64,000 nt of DNA from Aliirhizobium wenxiniae. GTDB lineage: Bacteria > Pseudomonadota > Alphaproteobacteria > Rhizobiales > Rhizobiaceae. The notes beneath the pieces were generated by a model, which saw only the letters and a list, made by a program, of their open reading frames with translations, was not told the origin of the DNA and did no database searches. Shown here piece after piece: positions 9,173 through 17,248 of the stretch. How positions within the stretch are numbered: the stretch's first letter is position 1; each line of letters begins with the position of its first letter. Made by a program: the position numbers and the translations under genes. Location of the stretch: the NCBI RefSeq assembly GCF_014201355.1, contig NZ_JACHEG010000003.1, positions 372,001 through 436,000 of the forward strand, given 5' to 3'.

Positions 9173-10156
9173 ATGAAAGCCCTCGTCCTCAGCGCTTTTG
9201 GCAGCACCGACAACTTCGCCGTAGATAATATCCCTGATCCTGTATTGAAGCAGGGACAGGTGCTTGTCCGCATAGCGGCTGCATCTCTCAACCCCATCGA
9301 TAACAAAATCCGCGAAGGTTTACCCATCGGCCCGGCATTGCCGGCGGTGCTTGGATGTGACTTTTCCGGGACAATCGTCGAAGTGGGCGACAACGTCACC
9401 GGATACTCGATCGGGGACGAAGTCTTTGGCTTGGCCGGCGGAGTTAAAGGACATGGCGGCACCTTGGCGGAGTTAATTGCCGCCGATGCGCGCCTTATCG
9501 CCAGAAAGCCTCGGAACCTTTCCATGCGTCAGGCCGCCGCGCTTCCGCTTGTGTCGATTACCGCCTGGGAAGCGATCGCCCGAGCCAACCTCAAGGCATC
9601 TGAACAAGTCCTCATTCACGGGGCAGCCGGCGGCGTGGGGCACATCGCCGTTCAGCTCGCCCACGACCTGGGAGCGGTGGTAACCGCGACAGTTGGCAAA
9701 GATTCAGATGAAGCCATAGTCCGGGGGTTTGGTGCCGAGCAAGTCGTTTTCTATAGGCAGGAAAAGCCCGCGGACTATGTATCAAGGATTACTCAAGGCC
9801 GCGGCTTTCCTGTCGTCATCGATACTGTCGGAGGTGAAAACCTTGCGAATTCGTTCCAGGCGGCTGCGATCAGCGGCCGGATATCGACGACCGCTTCGCG
9901 CGCAACGCTCGACTTGACCCCCGTGCATAGCAAGGGGCTCACGTTTGGTGTCGTCTTCACGCTGATACCGATGCTGTATGATATCGGTGCTGACACACAC
10001 GGCGATATCCTGCGGCAAGTGGCGACCATGGTCGAAAGTGGACTTGTAAAGCCACTGATAGACGAACGCCGTTTCGGCTTGGCAGACGCGCCTGCGGGCT
10101 ACGACCTCCTTCAATCGGGCTCTGCAAAAGGCAAGATAGTTATCGACGTCGCATAG
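9173..10156 (+). CDS. NADP-dependent quinone-oxidoreductase-like MDR enzyme
   Basis: A 327-residue zinc-free medium-chain dehydrogenase. It has the N-terminal GroES-like fold (SLNPIDNKIREG, LGCDFSGTIVEVG), then a Rossmann domain with HGAAGGVGHIAVQLA. The zinc ligands of true alcohol dehydrogenases are absent. Such enzymes reduce quinones or enones with NADPH. The ATG at 9173 has GGAG six bases upstream, preferred to an ATG twelve bases earlier. It leads a four-gene operon with a DMT transporter, a second MDR enzyme and a secreted yellow-family protein. Confidence 0.88.
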   Translation: MKALVLSAFGSTDNFAVDNIPDPVLKQGQVLVRIAAASLNPIDNKIREGLPIGPALPAVLGCDFSGTIVEVGDNVTGYSIGDEVFGLAGGVKGHGGTLAELIAADARLIARKPRNLSMRQAAALPLVSITAWEAIARANLKASEQVLIHGAAGGVGHIAVQLAHDLGAVVTATVGKDSDEAIVRGFGAEQVVFYRQEKPADYVSRITQGRGFPVVIDTVGGENLANSFQAAAISGRISTTASRATLDLTPVHSKGLTFGVVFTLIPMLYDIGADTHGDILRQVATMVESGLVKPLIDERRFGLADAPAGYDLLQSGSAKGKIVIDVA

Positions 10157-10178
10157 CGACATCTCCGGAGACAGACAA

Positions 10179-11162
10179 ATGTCCACGAACGCATCTCGCG
10201 AGGGCCTGCGTAACGCACGCCTGTGCGAATTCCCCCCAGCCATAACGAACCGGCATAACCACCGGAAGCCAGCCTTTCTGCCGCTTTTGAGCTTGGTCGT
10301 GGCGATCGTACTCTGGGGTGCCAACTGGCCAGTGATGAAGGTAGGCTTGGCCCATGTCACCCCTGTCTGGTTCTCAGCGCTGAGGTTCGGCACGGGCGGA
10401 GCCGCCCTTTTTATAGCTCAATTTCTCCGCGGCGGGATACGCCTGCCAAAACGCGGCGACCTGCCGTTCGTTGCCTCGATAGGCCTGTTGCAGATGGCGG
10501 CCTTCACAATGCTTGGCGCTCTGGCCATGATCCATCTCGGGGCCGGAAGGTCAGCCATTCTAAGCTACACCACCCCGCTCTGGGTGACGCCCATCGCGAT
10601 CGTCGTATTCAAGGAGAAGGTTGGCAGTTTACGTATCGGCGGCATCATGCTGGCCGCTGCGGGTGTGGCCACGCTCGTGAACCCTTCGGCGATTGACTGG
10701 GGCAATCCAGTCGTGGTCGCTTCGAACGGAGCGCTGCTGATCGCGTCGATATGCTGGGCGCTCTGCATCATCCACCTGCGTTATTTCAAGGCCGTCTCAT
10801 CGGCATTCGATCTAGCCCCTTGGCAGATGCTGCTGGCTACGATCGTTCTGGTCCCGCTCGCCTGGATTATCGAAGGCGATTTCTCGGCCGATGATACAAT
10901 AACGTTCTTCGCCTCCACGGTATTCGTCGGTCCAGTAGCGACGGCTTTCTGCTTTGTCGCGGTCAATGCGGCCAGTTCGTGGCTGCCGGCGACGACAATG
11001 TCGACAGCCATGCTGGGCGTTCCGGTCACGGGCGTTCTTCTGTCGCTCCTGCTACTCGGCGAACCCCTTACCGCCCCTCTTGCCGCGGGCACGTCGGCGA
11101 TCGTGATCGGCATAATGTTGAACGCGATCCCTCGCCGGAAACCGAACAAGCAAGATCTCTAG
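10179..11162 (+). CDS. DMT-superfamily (EamA) transporter
   Basis: A 327-residue membrane protein with about ten helices made of two EamA repeats. The first repeat begins IVLWGANWPVMKVGLAHVTP, and the second ends in LLLGEPLTAPLAAGTSAIVIG, both characteristic. A polar 25-residue cytosolic leader precedes helix 1. The family exports metabolites or amino-acid derivatives. It starts 22 bases after the upstream oxidoreductase and ends nine bases before the next, so co-transcription is almost certain. The substrate is unknown. Confidence 0.9.
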   Translation: MSTNASREGLRNARLCEFPPAITNRHNHRKPAFLPLLSLVVAIVLWGANWPVMKVGLAHVTPVWFSALRFGTGGAALFIAQFLRGGIRLPKRGDLPFVASIGLLQMAAFTMLGALAMIHLGAGRSAILSYTTPLWVTPIAIVVFKEKVGSLRIGGIMLAAAGVATLVNPSAIDWGNPVVVASNGALLIASICWALCIIHLRYFKAVSSAFDLAPWQMLLATIVLVPLAWIIEGDFSADDTITFFASTVFVGPVATAFCFVAVNAASSWLPATTMSTAMLGVPVTGVLLSLLLLGEPLTAPLAAGTSAIVIGIMLNAIPRRKPNKQDL

Positions 11163-11171
11163 GAGACAAAA

Positions 11172-12185
11172 ATGAAAGCGATTGGATACTACAAGAACAA
11201 GCCGGTGACCGAGCCGGATGCGCTTGTCGATATCGAAGTGCCCAAGCCTGAACCGGGACCGCATGACCTGTTGGTGAAGGTCGAGGCCATTTCGGTCAAC
11301 CCTGCGGACGTCAAGCAACGCGGCAATTCCGCACCCACCGACGGACAGGCCAGAATACTCGGATATGACGCTGTCGGAATTGTCGAGAAGGTCGGATCCA
11401 GTGTCCGGCTCTTCGAGCCAGGCGACGCCGTTTTCTATGCGGGTGCGATCAACCGGCAGGGAACCTATGCCGAATACCATGTGGTGGACGAGCGGGTCGT
11501 CGGCCCCAAGCCAAAGACCATATCAAGCGCTGAGGCAGCCGCGCTGCCTCTAACGTCTCTCACAGCCTGGGAGCTCCTCTTCGAAAAACTCGGCGTCCAG
11601 TACGGCACGAAGTCAAGCCGGGAGGCGATCCTGATTATCAACGGCGCGGGTGGCGTGGGGTCCGTCCTTACCCAGATAGCGCGTCGCCTGACAGGACTGA
11701 CCGTCATCGCGACCGCCTCGCGCCCCGAGACGATCGACTGGGTCAAGCAGATGGGTGCCCATCACGTCGTCGATCATCGAAAGCCGCTCGATGAGGAGAT
11801 GCGCCGCATCGGTATCCCTCACGTCAAGTACGTGGCTGGGTTGACGGCAACCGACCGCCATCAGCAGGCCATCCTGGAAATCCTCAAGCCGCGTGGTGCG
11901 CTGGCCATGATCGATGACCCGGATATCTTCGACGTCGTCAAATTCAAGAGGAAGAGCCTCTCTGTTCACTGGGAGCTCATGTTCACCCCGACGCTGTTCC
12001 AGACGCCGGAAATGGACGACCAGCATCGCATCCTCACCGAAATCTCCGCTCTCGTCGACAGCGGAGTGATCAAGACGACGATGCGCGAAAACGCAGGAAA
12101 AATCACCGCCGAAAACCTCAGGAACGTTCACGCTCTCCTCGAGAGCGGGCGTGGCCTCGGCAAAACCGTACTCAGCGGGTTCTAA
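11172..12185 (+). CDS. Zinc-type alcohol dehydrogenase-like (ZADH) oxidoreductase
   Basis: A 337-residue MDR enzyme starting MKAIGYYKNKP. It contains SVNPADVKQRG, LGYDAVGIVEKVG and the nucleotide-binding NGAGGVGSVLTQIA, with the family signature GAHHVVDH and the conserved SVHWELMFT. It is a clear paralogue of the gene at 53825-54838. Such proteins reduce alpha,beta-unsaturated carbonyls or quinones. AGGAGA lies seven bases before the ATG. It is the third gene of the 9.2-13.4 kb operon. Confidence 0.9.
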   Translation: MKAIGYYKNKPVTEPDALVDIEVPKPEPGPHDLLVKVEAISVNPADVKQRGNSAPTDGQARILGYDAVGIVEKVGSSVRLFEPGDAVFYAGAINRQGTYAEYHVVDERVVGPKPKTISSAEAAALPLTSLTAWELLFEKLGVQYGTKSSREAILIINGAGGVGSVLTQIARRLTGLTVIATASRPETIDWVKQMGAHHVVDHRKPLDEEMRRIGIPHVKYVAGLTATDRHQQAILEILKPRGALAMIDDPDIFDVVKFKRKSLSVHWELMFTPTLFQTPEMDDQHRILTEISALVDSGVIKTTMRENAGKITAENLRNVHALLESGRGLGKTVLSGF

Positions 12186-12206
12186 CCCGGATTTTTGGAG
12201 AATGTC

Positions 12207-13361
12207 ATGAACACGAAACTACTCAAAATCGGTACCGCCATCGCGATCACCTTGGCTTCCACCGCGGCTTTCGCGGTCGACGAGCATCGCAAGATCGAAA
12301 CGGTCGCGTCGTTTCCCGATGCGATGCTGACAGGCGTGACGGTGTCCGCCAACGGTCGCATTTTCGTCAACTACCCGCGCTGGGGCGACGACGTGCCGTT
12401 CACCGTCGCGGAGGTCGTCAACGGCAAGGCCGTCGCCTACCCCGATGCTTCAATCAACAAGGCCGATCCCTCCAACCCCGGCAAGTCGCTGATCAGCGTG
12501 CAGAGCGTGGTGGTAGATGCGGAAAACAGGCTTTGGATCCTCGACACCGCTGCACCTGGCTTCAAGCCGCCTTTGGCGGGAGGCCCGAAAATGATCGCTG
12601 TAGACCTGGAGACGAACAAGATCGTTAAGACGATCGTCTTTCCTCAGGATGTCATCCTGACTTCGACCTATGTCAACGATGTTCGTTTCGACCTCACGCA
12701 GGGAGGCGAAGGTGTCGCGTACATCACTGACTCCTCACTGACAGGTCCGGGAGCCATCATCGTCGTCGATCTGGCTACCGGCACCGCCACCCGGAGGCTT
12801 TCCGGCGACAAGACCACAGCGGCTGATCCGGAATTCACCGCCGAAATCGACGATCAGAAGCTTCTCAACCGCCCGCAGGGCGGCAAGACATCCCCAGTGA
12901 AGATCGCAAGCGACGGCATCGCGATCTCGGCGGACGGTGCTACCCTCTATTTCTCGCCGCTGTCCAGTCGTCATCTTTACTCGGTTCCGACGGCTTCGCT
13001 GCGTGACGCCACACTTCCGGAAGACAAACTTGCAGCACAGGTCGTCGACCTCGGGCTCAAGGGCGCATCCGACGGTCTCGAATCCGACAACAATGGCCGC
13101 GTCTATGGCGGCGACTACGAGCACCACAGCATCAGGATGCTCGAGAACGGCAAGTGGTCAACGATCGCGCAGTCCAAGGAAATCCAATGGCCGGATACGC
13201 TTTCGGTCGCCGCCGACGGATATCTCTACTTCACCGCAAACCAGCTCAATCGGCAGGCCGGGTTCCACAACGGTAAAGACCTTCGCGTGAAGCCCTACAA
13301 GCTGTTCCGCATCAAGATCGACGGCGGCCCCGTCGTTCTCAAGAAGGGCCAGCGTTCCTGA
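12207..13361 (+). CDS. Secreted yellow/major royal jelly family protein
   Basis: A 384-residue exported beta-propeller. A signal peptide of about 22 residues (KIGTAIAITLASTAAFA) is followed by repeats typical of the yellow/MRJP (L-dopachrome tautomerase-related) family, including NGRIFVNYPRW, LWILDTAAPG, DGIAISADGATLYFSPL and LYFTANQLNRQ. Members bind or isomerise small cyclic compounds; bacterial roles are mostly unknown. I chose the ATG at 12207 because GGAG lies six bases upstream, not the TTG at 12195. It closes the operon and a long hairpin follows. I infer it acts in the periplasm on a compound the cytosolic oxidoreductases also handle. Confidence 0.85.
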   Translation: MNTKLLKIGTAIAITLASTAAFAVDEHRKIETVASFPDAMLTGVTVSANGRIFVNYPRWGDDVPFTVAEVVNGKAVAYPDASINKADPSNPGKSLISVQSVVVDAENRLWILDTAAPGFKPPLAGGPKMIAVDLETNKIVKTIVFPQDVILTSTYVNDVRFDLTQGGEGVAYITDSSLTGPGAIIVVDLATGTATRRLSGDKTTAADPEFTAEIDDQKLLNRPQGGKTSPVKIASDGIAISADGATLYFSPLSSRHLYSVPTASLRDATLPEDKLAAQVVDLGLKGASDGLESDNNGRVYGGDYEHHSIRMLENGKWSTIAQSKEIQWPDTLSVAADGYLYFTANQLNRQAGFHNGKDLRVKPYKLFRIKIDGGPVVLKKGQRS

Positions 13362-13378
13362 CGTCATCGCTTCAAATG

Positions 13379-13431
13379 GACCACGCCCGCCTATCCGAGC
13401 CTTTCCGGGCTTCGAATGACCGGGCGTGGTC
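13379..13431 (+). terminator. Terminator of the 9.2-13.4 kb operon
   Basis: An 11-bp perfect stem (GACCACGCCCG / CGGGCGTGGTC) encloses a 31-base loop and is followed by GTCTATTTT. It lies 17 bases after the stop codon. Confidence 0.6.
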
Positions 13432-13441
13432 GTCTATTTTG

Positions 13442-13454
13442 AATACGCCGTATT
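13442..13454. promoter_or_regulatory. Palindrome upstream of LysR gene
   Basis: AATACG-C-CGTATT is a perfect 6-bp dyad ending 12 bases before the LysR start codon. A T-N11-A type LysR box is plausible, which would mean autoregulation. Confidence 0.45.
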
Positions 13455-13466
13455 GGTAGTTAAGCT

Positions 13467-14378
13467 ATGAGCAACCTGATCGAGCTGAGGCCCCGCATGA
13501 AGTATCCGGACCTGGAAATAGACCTGCTTCGAGCGTTCGTCGCAGTCGCTGAGACCGGAAGCTTCACGCTTGCGGCGGATATCATCGGCCGCTCCCAGTC
13601 GGCGGTATCCCAGAAGGTCCTGCGCCTTGAGGAACTCCTGCAGAAGAAGGTTTTCGAGCGCACGAGCAGGTCTTTGACGCTGACCCGCGAAGGGGAACGC
13701 CTTCTGGTCGCCGCGAGGCGAATGCTCGAATTCAACGACTCGCTCGTGCGCGAACTGACCGAACCTCCGGCGAGCGGGTCTCTGAGGCTGGGGGTTTCGG
13801 AGGACTTTGTTCCCGACCAGCTTCCGCGCCTGCTGGCTCGCTTCGGTCGTCTCTATCCGGGCGTCTATCTGGACTTGATGACAGGGCTAAGCGGCGACCT
13901 TCTCGCGGCATACGACGACGGACAGTTGGATGCCGTAATCTGCAAGAAAGACGGCCACGGCAACCGGGGGCGCGTCATCTGGCGCGAACCCCTCGTCTGG
14001 ATGGCCTCCGCCGATTTCAAGTTGGATTTTTCCAAGCCCGCCCGATTGGTGATGCTGAGGGCACCCTGTTCCTATAGAGACATCATGGTCTCCACTTTGG
14101 ACAATGTGCGTCGGGAGTGGGTAGCCGTCTGTACCGCAAGCAGCCTCATGGGCATCCAGGCCGCAGTAGCGGGCGGACTCGGCGTGACGGTACTGGCTGG
14201 CTCCCTCGTCCAGGAAGGCATGCAGATCTTGAGTGCGCCAGATCATTGGCCAGCGCTGCCCATGACTGAGATCGCGGTGCTCGGCGAAGACGGCGAGAGC
14301 GGTCATCTCGTCAAGGCGATCGTCTCCTTTCTGACCGAACACCTGACGAAGGGCAGCGGACCGCTCATGGCAGCGTGA
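13467..14378 (+). CDS. LysR family transcriptional regulator
   Basis: A 303-residue LTTR. The winged HTH is near residues 14-72 (DLLRAFVAVAETGSFTLAA, then GRSQSAVSQKVLRLEELL), with a periplasmic-binding-like effector domain after it (SLRLGVSEDF onwards). It is close to LrhA/DgdR-like regulators. It follows the terminator of the preceding operon and is convergent with xdhC. A small palindrome sits just before its start. The target is not obvious: no gene is divergent from it, so it may act on itself or on the upstream operon. Confidence 0.9.
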   Translation: MSNLIELRPRMKYPDLEIDLLRAFVAVAETGSFTLAADIIGRSQSAVSQKVLRLEELLQKKVFERTSRSLTLTREGERLLVAARRMLEFNDSLVRELTEPPASGSLRLGVSEDFVPDQLPRLLARFGRLYPGVYLDLMTGLSGDLLAAYDDGQLDAVICKKDGHGNRGRVIWREPLVWMASADFKLDFSKPARLVMLRAPCSYRDIMVSTLDNVRREWVAVCTASSLMGIQAAVAGGLGVTVLAGSLVQEGMQILSAPDHWPALPMTEIAVLGEDGESGHLVKAIVSFLTEHLTKGSGPLMAA

Positions 14379-14390
14379 GACCTGCCATTT

Positions 14391-15425
14391 TCAACCTTTC
14401 TCGGTCGTGCCGGCGATGACGGGTCGGTAAGTGCCTTTGGAAGCCGCGGCCGCGACGTCCGCGACCACTGAAAGAGCGAGCGACGAAGCGTCCCTCGCCT
14501 TTTCGAATATTCCGATGGGCGCTTTGATCCGCGAGATGTCAGCTTCTCCGTAGCCCAACTGCTCAAGGGCCCTCCGTCGCCTTTCATGAGTGCGGCGGCT
14601 TCCGAGCGCGCCGATGTAAAAGGCTTCCGACTTCAGTGCCACTTCCAGGGTTTCGATCTCTGCATCCAGATCGTGATTGAGGAGAACCACCGCCGTATAC
14701 CTGTCCAGCGGCAGGTCGGTGGCTTTTCTCCCATTGAATCTCCCGACCAGATCGACGCCATATCCGGCCGCCAAGGCGACCCTCGCTGTGGCATCGGTTT
14801 CCAAGGCGTTGCCCGATATCGCGATCCTCGTGGGCGGCCTGTAGATCCTGGCAAACCAGCCGTTCTGCCACCCTGTTTCGTCAGCCGGGCTACAGACCAG
14901 ACTCTCTTCGGCTGGCTTGTATAAGAGGGCTGCCTCGCGACGCGCTCCGATATGGGCCAACACCTGGTCGATGGCCCCGGCATCCTTGAGCACATGTATG
15001 GAAAGGCTGATACCACCCCCGCAGGGGAGGATGATGTCGAAGAACGGCGAACCTTCTCCAAGAAGAAGGAAGCGGTCATGCCCTGCTCTGAGTGCCTCTA
15101 ATGCCTCGGCCGCGACGGCGGGTTCGGTACACCCGCCGGACACAAAGCCGCAGTAACGACCGTCGATGCGAACGCTCATCTGCGCGCCCAAGGGACGGGC
15201 TGCCCCTCCCCTTATATCGACCAGGGTCACAAGCGCCACCGGGACGCCGTCCTCCAACGAAGCCCGGGCATGCCGTAATATCAGGACTGGGTCGTCTGTG
15301 GCGAACTCGCTGCGTGGAGCGGTGTGCTCTATGAGCTGACTCTGACTGTAAGCGTTCATCACGGTTGTCCGGTTTTTGAGGGCCTGCGTTAATGGATCGT
15401 GCCGTGCCTTTTCGCGGGCGGTCAT
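14391..15425 (-). CDS. XdhC family molybdoenzyme maturation factor
   Basis: A 344-residue XdhC/CoxI protein. The N-terminal domain has VALVTLVDIRGGAARPLGAQM and the conserved FVSGGCTEPAV. The C-terminal Rossmann-like domain has YTAVVLLNHDLDAE and FYIGALGSRRTHERR. Family members bind and sulfurylate molybdenum cofactor and insert it into xanthine dehydrogenase-like enzymes. The ATG at 15425 lies three bases after the cytochrome stop, suggesting coupling; an internal ATG at 15359 is an alternative. The expected molybdoenzyme large and small subunits are not next to it. A MobA-like nucleotidyltransferase, often in the same operon, is instead at 29465. Confidence 0.9.
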   Translation of the reverse strand: MTAREKARHDPLTQALKNRTTVMNAYSQSQLIEHTAPRSEFATDDPVLILRHARASLEDGVPVALVTLVDIRGGAARPLGAQMSVRIDGRYCGFVSGGCTEPAVAAEALEALRAGHDRFLLLGEGSPFFDIILPCGGGISLSIHVLKDAGAIDQVLAHIGARREAALLYKPAEESLVCSPADETGWQNGWFARIYRPPTRIAISGNALETDATARVALAAGYGVDLVGRFNGRKATDLPLDRYTAVVLLNHDLDAEIETLEVALKSEAFYIGALGSRRTHERRRRALEQLGYGEADISRIKAPIGIFEKARDASSLALSVVADVAAAASKGTYRPVIAGTTEKG

Positions 15426-15428
15426 CGA

Positions 15429-16721
15429 TTAGCGTGCTTCGGAGATCTGCTTGGCGGTGACCGTCCCCGTTCGCCCGCTGAAGTGTTCGACGACGTAGTT
15501 CGCGAGCGCTGCCACATCTTCGTCCGAGTAAATCTTCGCAAATGACGGCATTGTCCTTCCCGGAGCTGCTCCATGGTCGGAGGAACCTTGTAGGACGACC
15601 CTCACCACGTTGCTTGCTGTCGGATCGCTGAGGGCATGCCCGCCGACGATCGCAGCGCGCGGATTGAACTGTCCTTCGCCGTCCCATCCATGGCAGCTCG
15701 CGCAGGCCCCGGCGTAGATTTGCTTTCCGGGTTGAGTATCGGAGGAAACCGGAGTCGACGCCGCGCTCAGTTCTTCTTCCTTGCGCCTCACCGCCTTGAT
15801 ATCGGGATCACCCGCTACAGCAGGGACTGTTCGGAGGTACGCCACAATGGCATCGATATCGGATGTGGGCAGCTTGCTGAGACTAAGGTCGATGGCCTCG
15901 CGCATCGGACCTGCTGCCACGCCGCGTCCTTTCGCATGCCCGGCCGACAGCATTCCCGCGATCTGTTCGTCGCTCCAGTTTCCAAGTCCGTATTCCTTGT
16001 CGGGAGTGATGTTCCAGGCTTTCCAGCCATCGACGTCACCGCCGGAGAGGGCGACACCCTGCTTCCGCTGGAACATCAGGCCGCGGGGCGTGTGACATTC
16101 GCCACAATGCGCCAAGGCTTCGACGAGGTACGCGCCGTCGTTCCAGATTTTGTCCCTGGCGGGATCCGGTTCGAAAGGCCCCCTCGGAACAAAGAGAAGC
16201 TTCCATCCGCGCATCAGAGGCCTCTGGTTGAACGGGAATGCTAGCGCGTTCTCCGGCGCGGCCTCGGTCACCGGAGCGAGGGTTGTCAGGTAAGCCCTGA
16301 TGGCGAGGATGTCGTCCGTCGAGAGGAGCGCGTAGGAGGTGTATGGAAAAGCCGGATAGAGATCCTCGCCATGCTTGCCGACACCCGAGCGCATCGCCCT
16401 GACGAACTCGGCATCGCTCCAATCGCCGATTCCGACCGTCTTATCCGGCGTGATATTGGGCGAGTAGATCGTTCCAAACGGCAGCTTGAAGGCCAGACCG
16501 CCCGCGAAAGCCTTGCCGCTTTTGGTGGTGTGACAGGCGGCACAGTCCGCTGCGACGGTAAGATACTCGCCGCGAGCGATGAGCTCGGCTCCTGTTGGCT
16601 GGGCCTTGCTCGCCTGTACTTCCGGAAGCGCATGGGGCCAAAAGAAGAAGCAGGCCGCGCCTAAAAGGCCGACGACCGCGATGGTACAGATCCCGATTAT
16701 GTATTTCCGCCAGCGTGCCAT
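15429..16721 (-). CDS. Membrane-anchored tri-haem cytochrome c
   Basis: About 430 residues with an uncleaved N-terminal anchor (KYIIGICTIAVVGLLGAACFFF) and three c-type haem sites: CAACH (residues 60-64), CGECH and CASCH. This is the architecture of the cytochrome subunit of membrane alcohol/gluconate dehydrogenases and of IorAB-like molybdenum dehydrogenases. It passes electrons from a periplasmic dehydrogenase to the respiratory chain. The start is taken at ATG 16721, just before the anchor; the frame stays open to an ATG at 16793. It is followed directly by xdhC, which argues for a molybdoenzyme partner, but no such partner is present upstream, where an RND operon lies. Confidence 0.88.
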   Translation of the reverse strand: MARWRKYIIGICTIAVVGLLGAACFFFWPHALPEVQASKAQPTGAELIARGEYLTVAADCAACHTTKSGKAFAGGLAFKLPFGTIYSPNITPDKTVGIGDWSDAEFVRAMRSGVGKHGEDLYPAFPYTSYALLSTDDILAIRAYLTTLAPVTEAAPENALAFPFNQRPLMRGWKLLFVPRGPFEPDPARDKIWNDGAYLVEALAHCGECHTPRGLMFQRKQGVALSGGDVDGWKAWNITPDKEYGLGNWSDEQIAGMLSAGHAKGRGVAAGPMREAIDLSLSKLPTSDIDAIVAYLRTVPAVAGDPDIKAVRRKEEELSAASTPVSSDTQPGKQIYAGACASCHGWDGEGQFNPRAAIVGGHALSDPTASNVVRVVLQGSSDHGAAPGRTMPSFAKIYSDEDVAALANYVVEHFSGRTGTVTAKQISEAR

Positions 16722-16871
16722 GGCCGCGCTTTTCCTTCTGAACTTCGGCGTTCCACTCGCACTCTGGATGCGCCCGCCGCTCCATTCCGTCATGCCGGGC
16801 GAACCCTTGGTGCTTCGAACTCACGTTCGCCCGGCGCTTAAATTATGAGAGGACGCGATTTCCCGCTTAGT

Positions 16872-16885
16872 GGATTGCACAATCC
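16872..16885. promoter_or_regulatory. Palindromic box upstream of the cytochrome gene
   Basis: GGATTG-CA-CAATCC is a perfect 6-bp dyad 150 bases before the cytochrome start. A near copy (GAATTG-TG-CAATCC) lies in the SDR/LysR gap at 45216-45229, so it may be a site of a LysR-type regulator. Confidence 0.45.
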
Positions 16886-16944
16886 TGCACCCACGATGCG
16901 ATGGTCACTGAAACCATCCTCTCTTCAGAGGTGTCGGGAAGACG

Positions 16945-16990
16945 GCGATCCCTGCTCTGACTGGGAGGGGCGGCAAAGAGCAGGGATCGC
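16945..16990. repeat. 14-bp perfect inverted repeat, 18-base loop
   Basis: GCGATCCCTGCTCT and AGAGCAGGGATCGC form a perfect 14-bp stem around an 18-base G-rich loop. It is not next to a stop codon and has no T-run. It may belong to a small RNA or leader structure, or be a remnant of a mobile element end. Confidence 0.5.
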
Positions 16991-17198
16991 GAAGTCGCAG
17001 CCATGGCGGATGGTCTACGACTGGAAGGCGACGGGGACACCTTCGCGGAGAGGCGGTCGACAGGAGGAGGAGATCGACCGTGTTGCCTCGCCTGCATGTA
17101 TAAGGCCTCGAATTCCGGTGAGTTTCTTGCAAGATTCGATTTTCCGGAAAGAACTTTTGTATGATCCGTCCTTGTGCTTGGGTTCTAAAGCAAGAAAC

Positions 17199-17217
17199 GC
17201 CGACCTTGAGGGTCGGC
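17199..17217 (-). terminator. Terminator of the RND efflux operon
   Basis: A 7-bp stem GCCGACC / GGTCGGC with a 5-base loop, flanked by AAGAAA and TTTCTT, lies 32 bases after the RND stop codon. On the minus strand it is followed by GTTTCTTGCTTT. Confidence 0.75.
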
Positions 17218-17248
17218 ATTTCTTGTACGAGCTGTCTTTAGAGATGTA

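Larger units (their letters stand above)
16794..17198. other. Intergenic region with two dyads, no supported gene
   Basis: About 405 bases between the cytochrome gene and the RND operon terminator. A reading frame crosses it on the plus strand but lacks a ribosome site, has no recognisable domain and runs through an inverted repeat and the terminator. The region holds the perfect palindrome at 16872-16885 and the 14-bp inverted repeat at 16945-16990. Confidence 0.6.
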
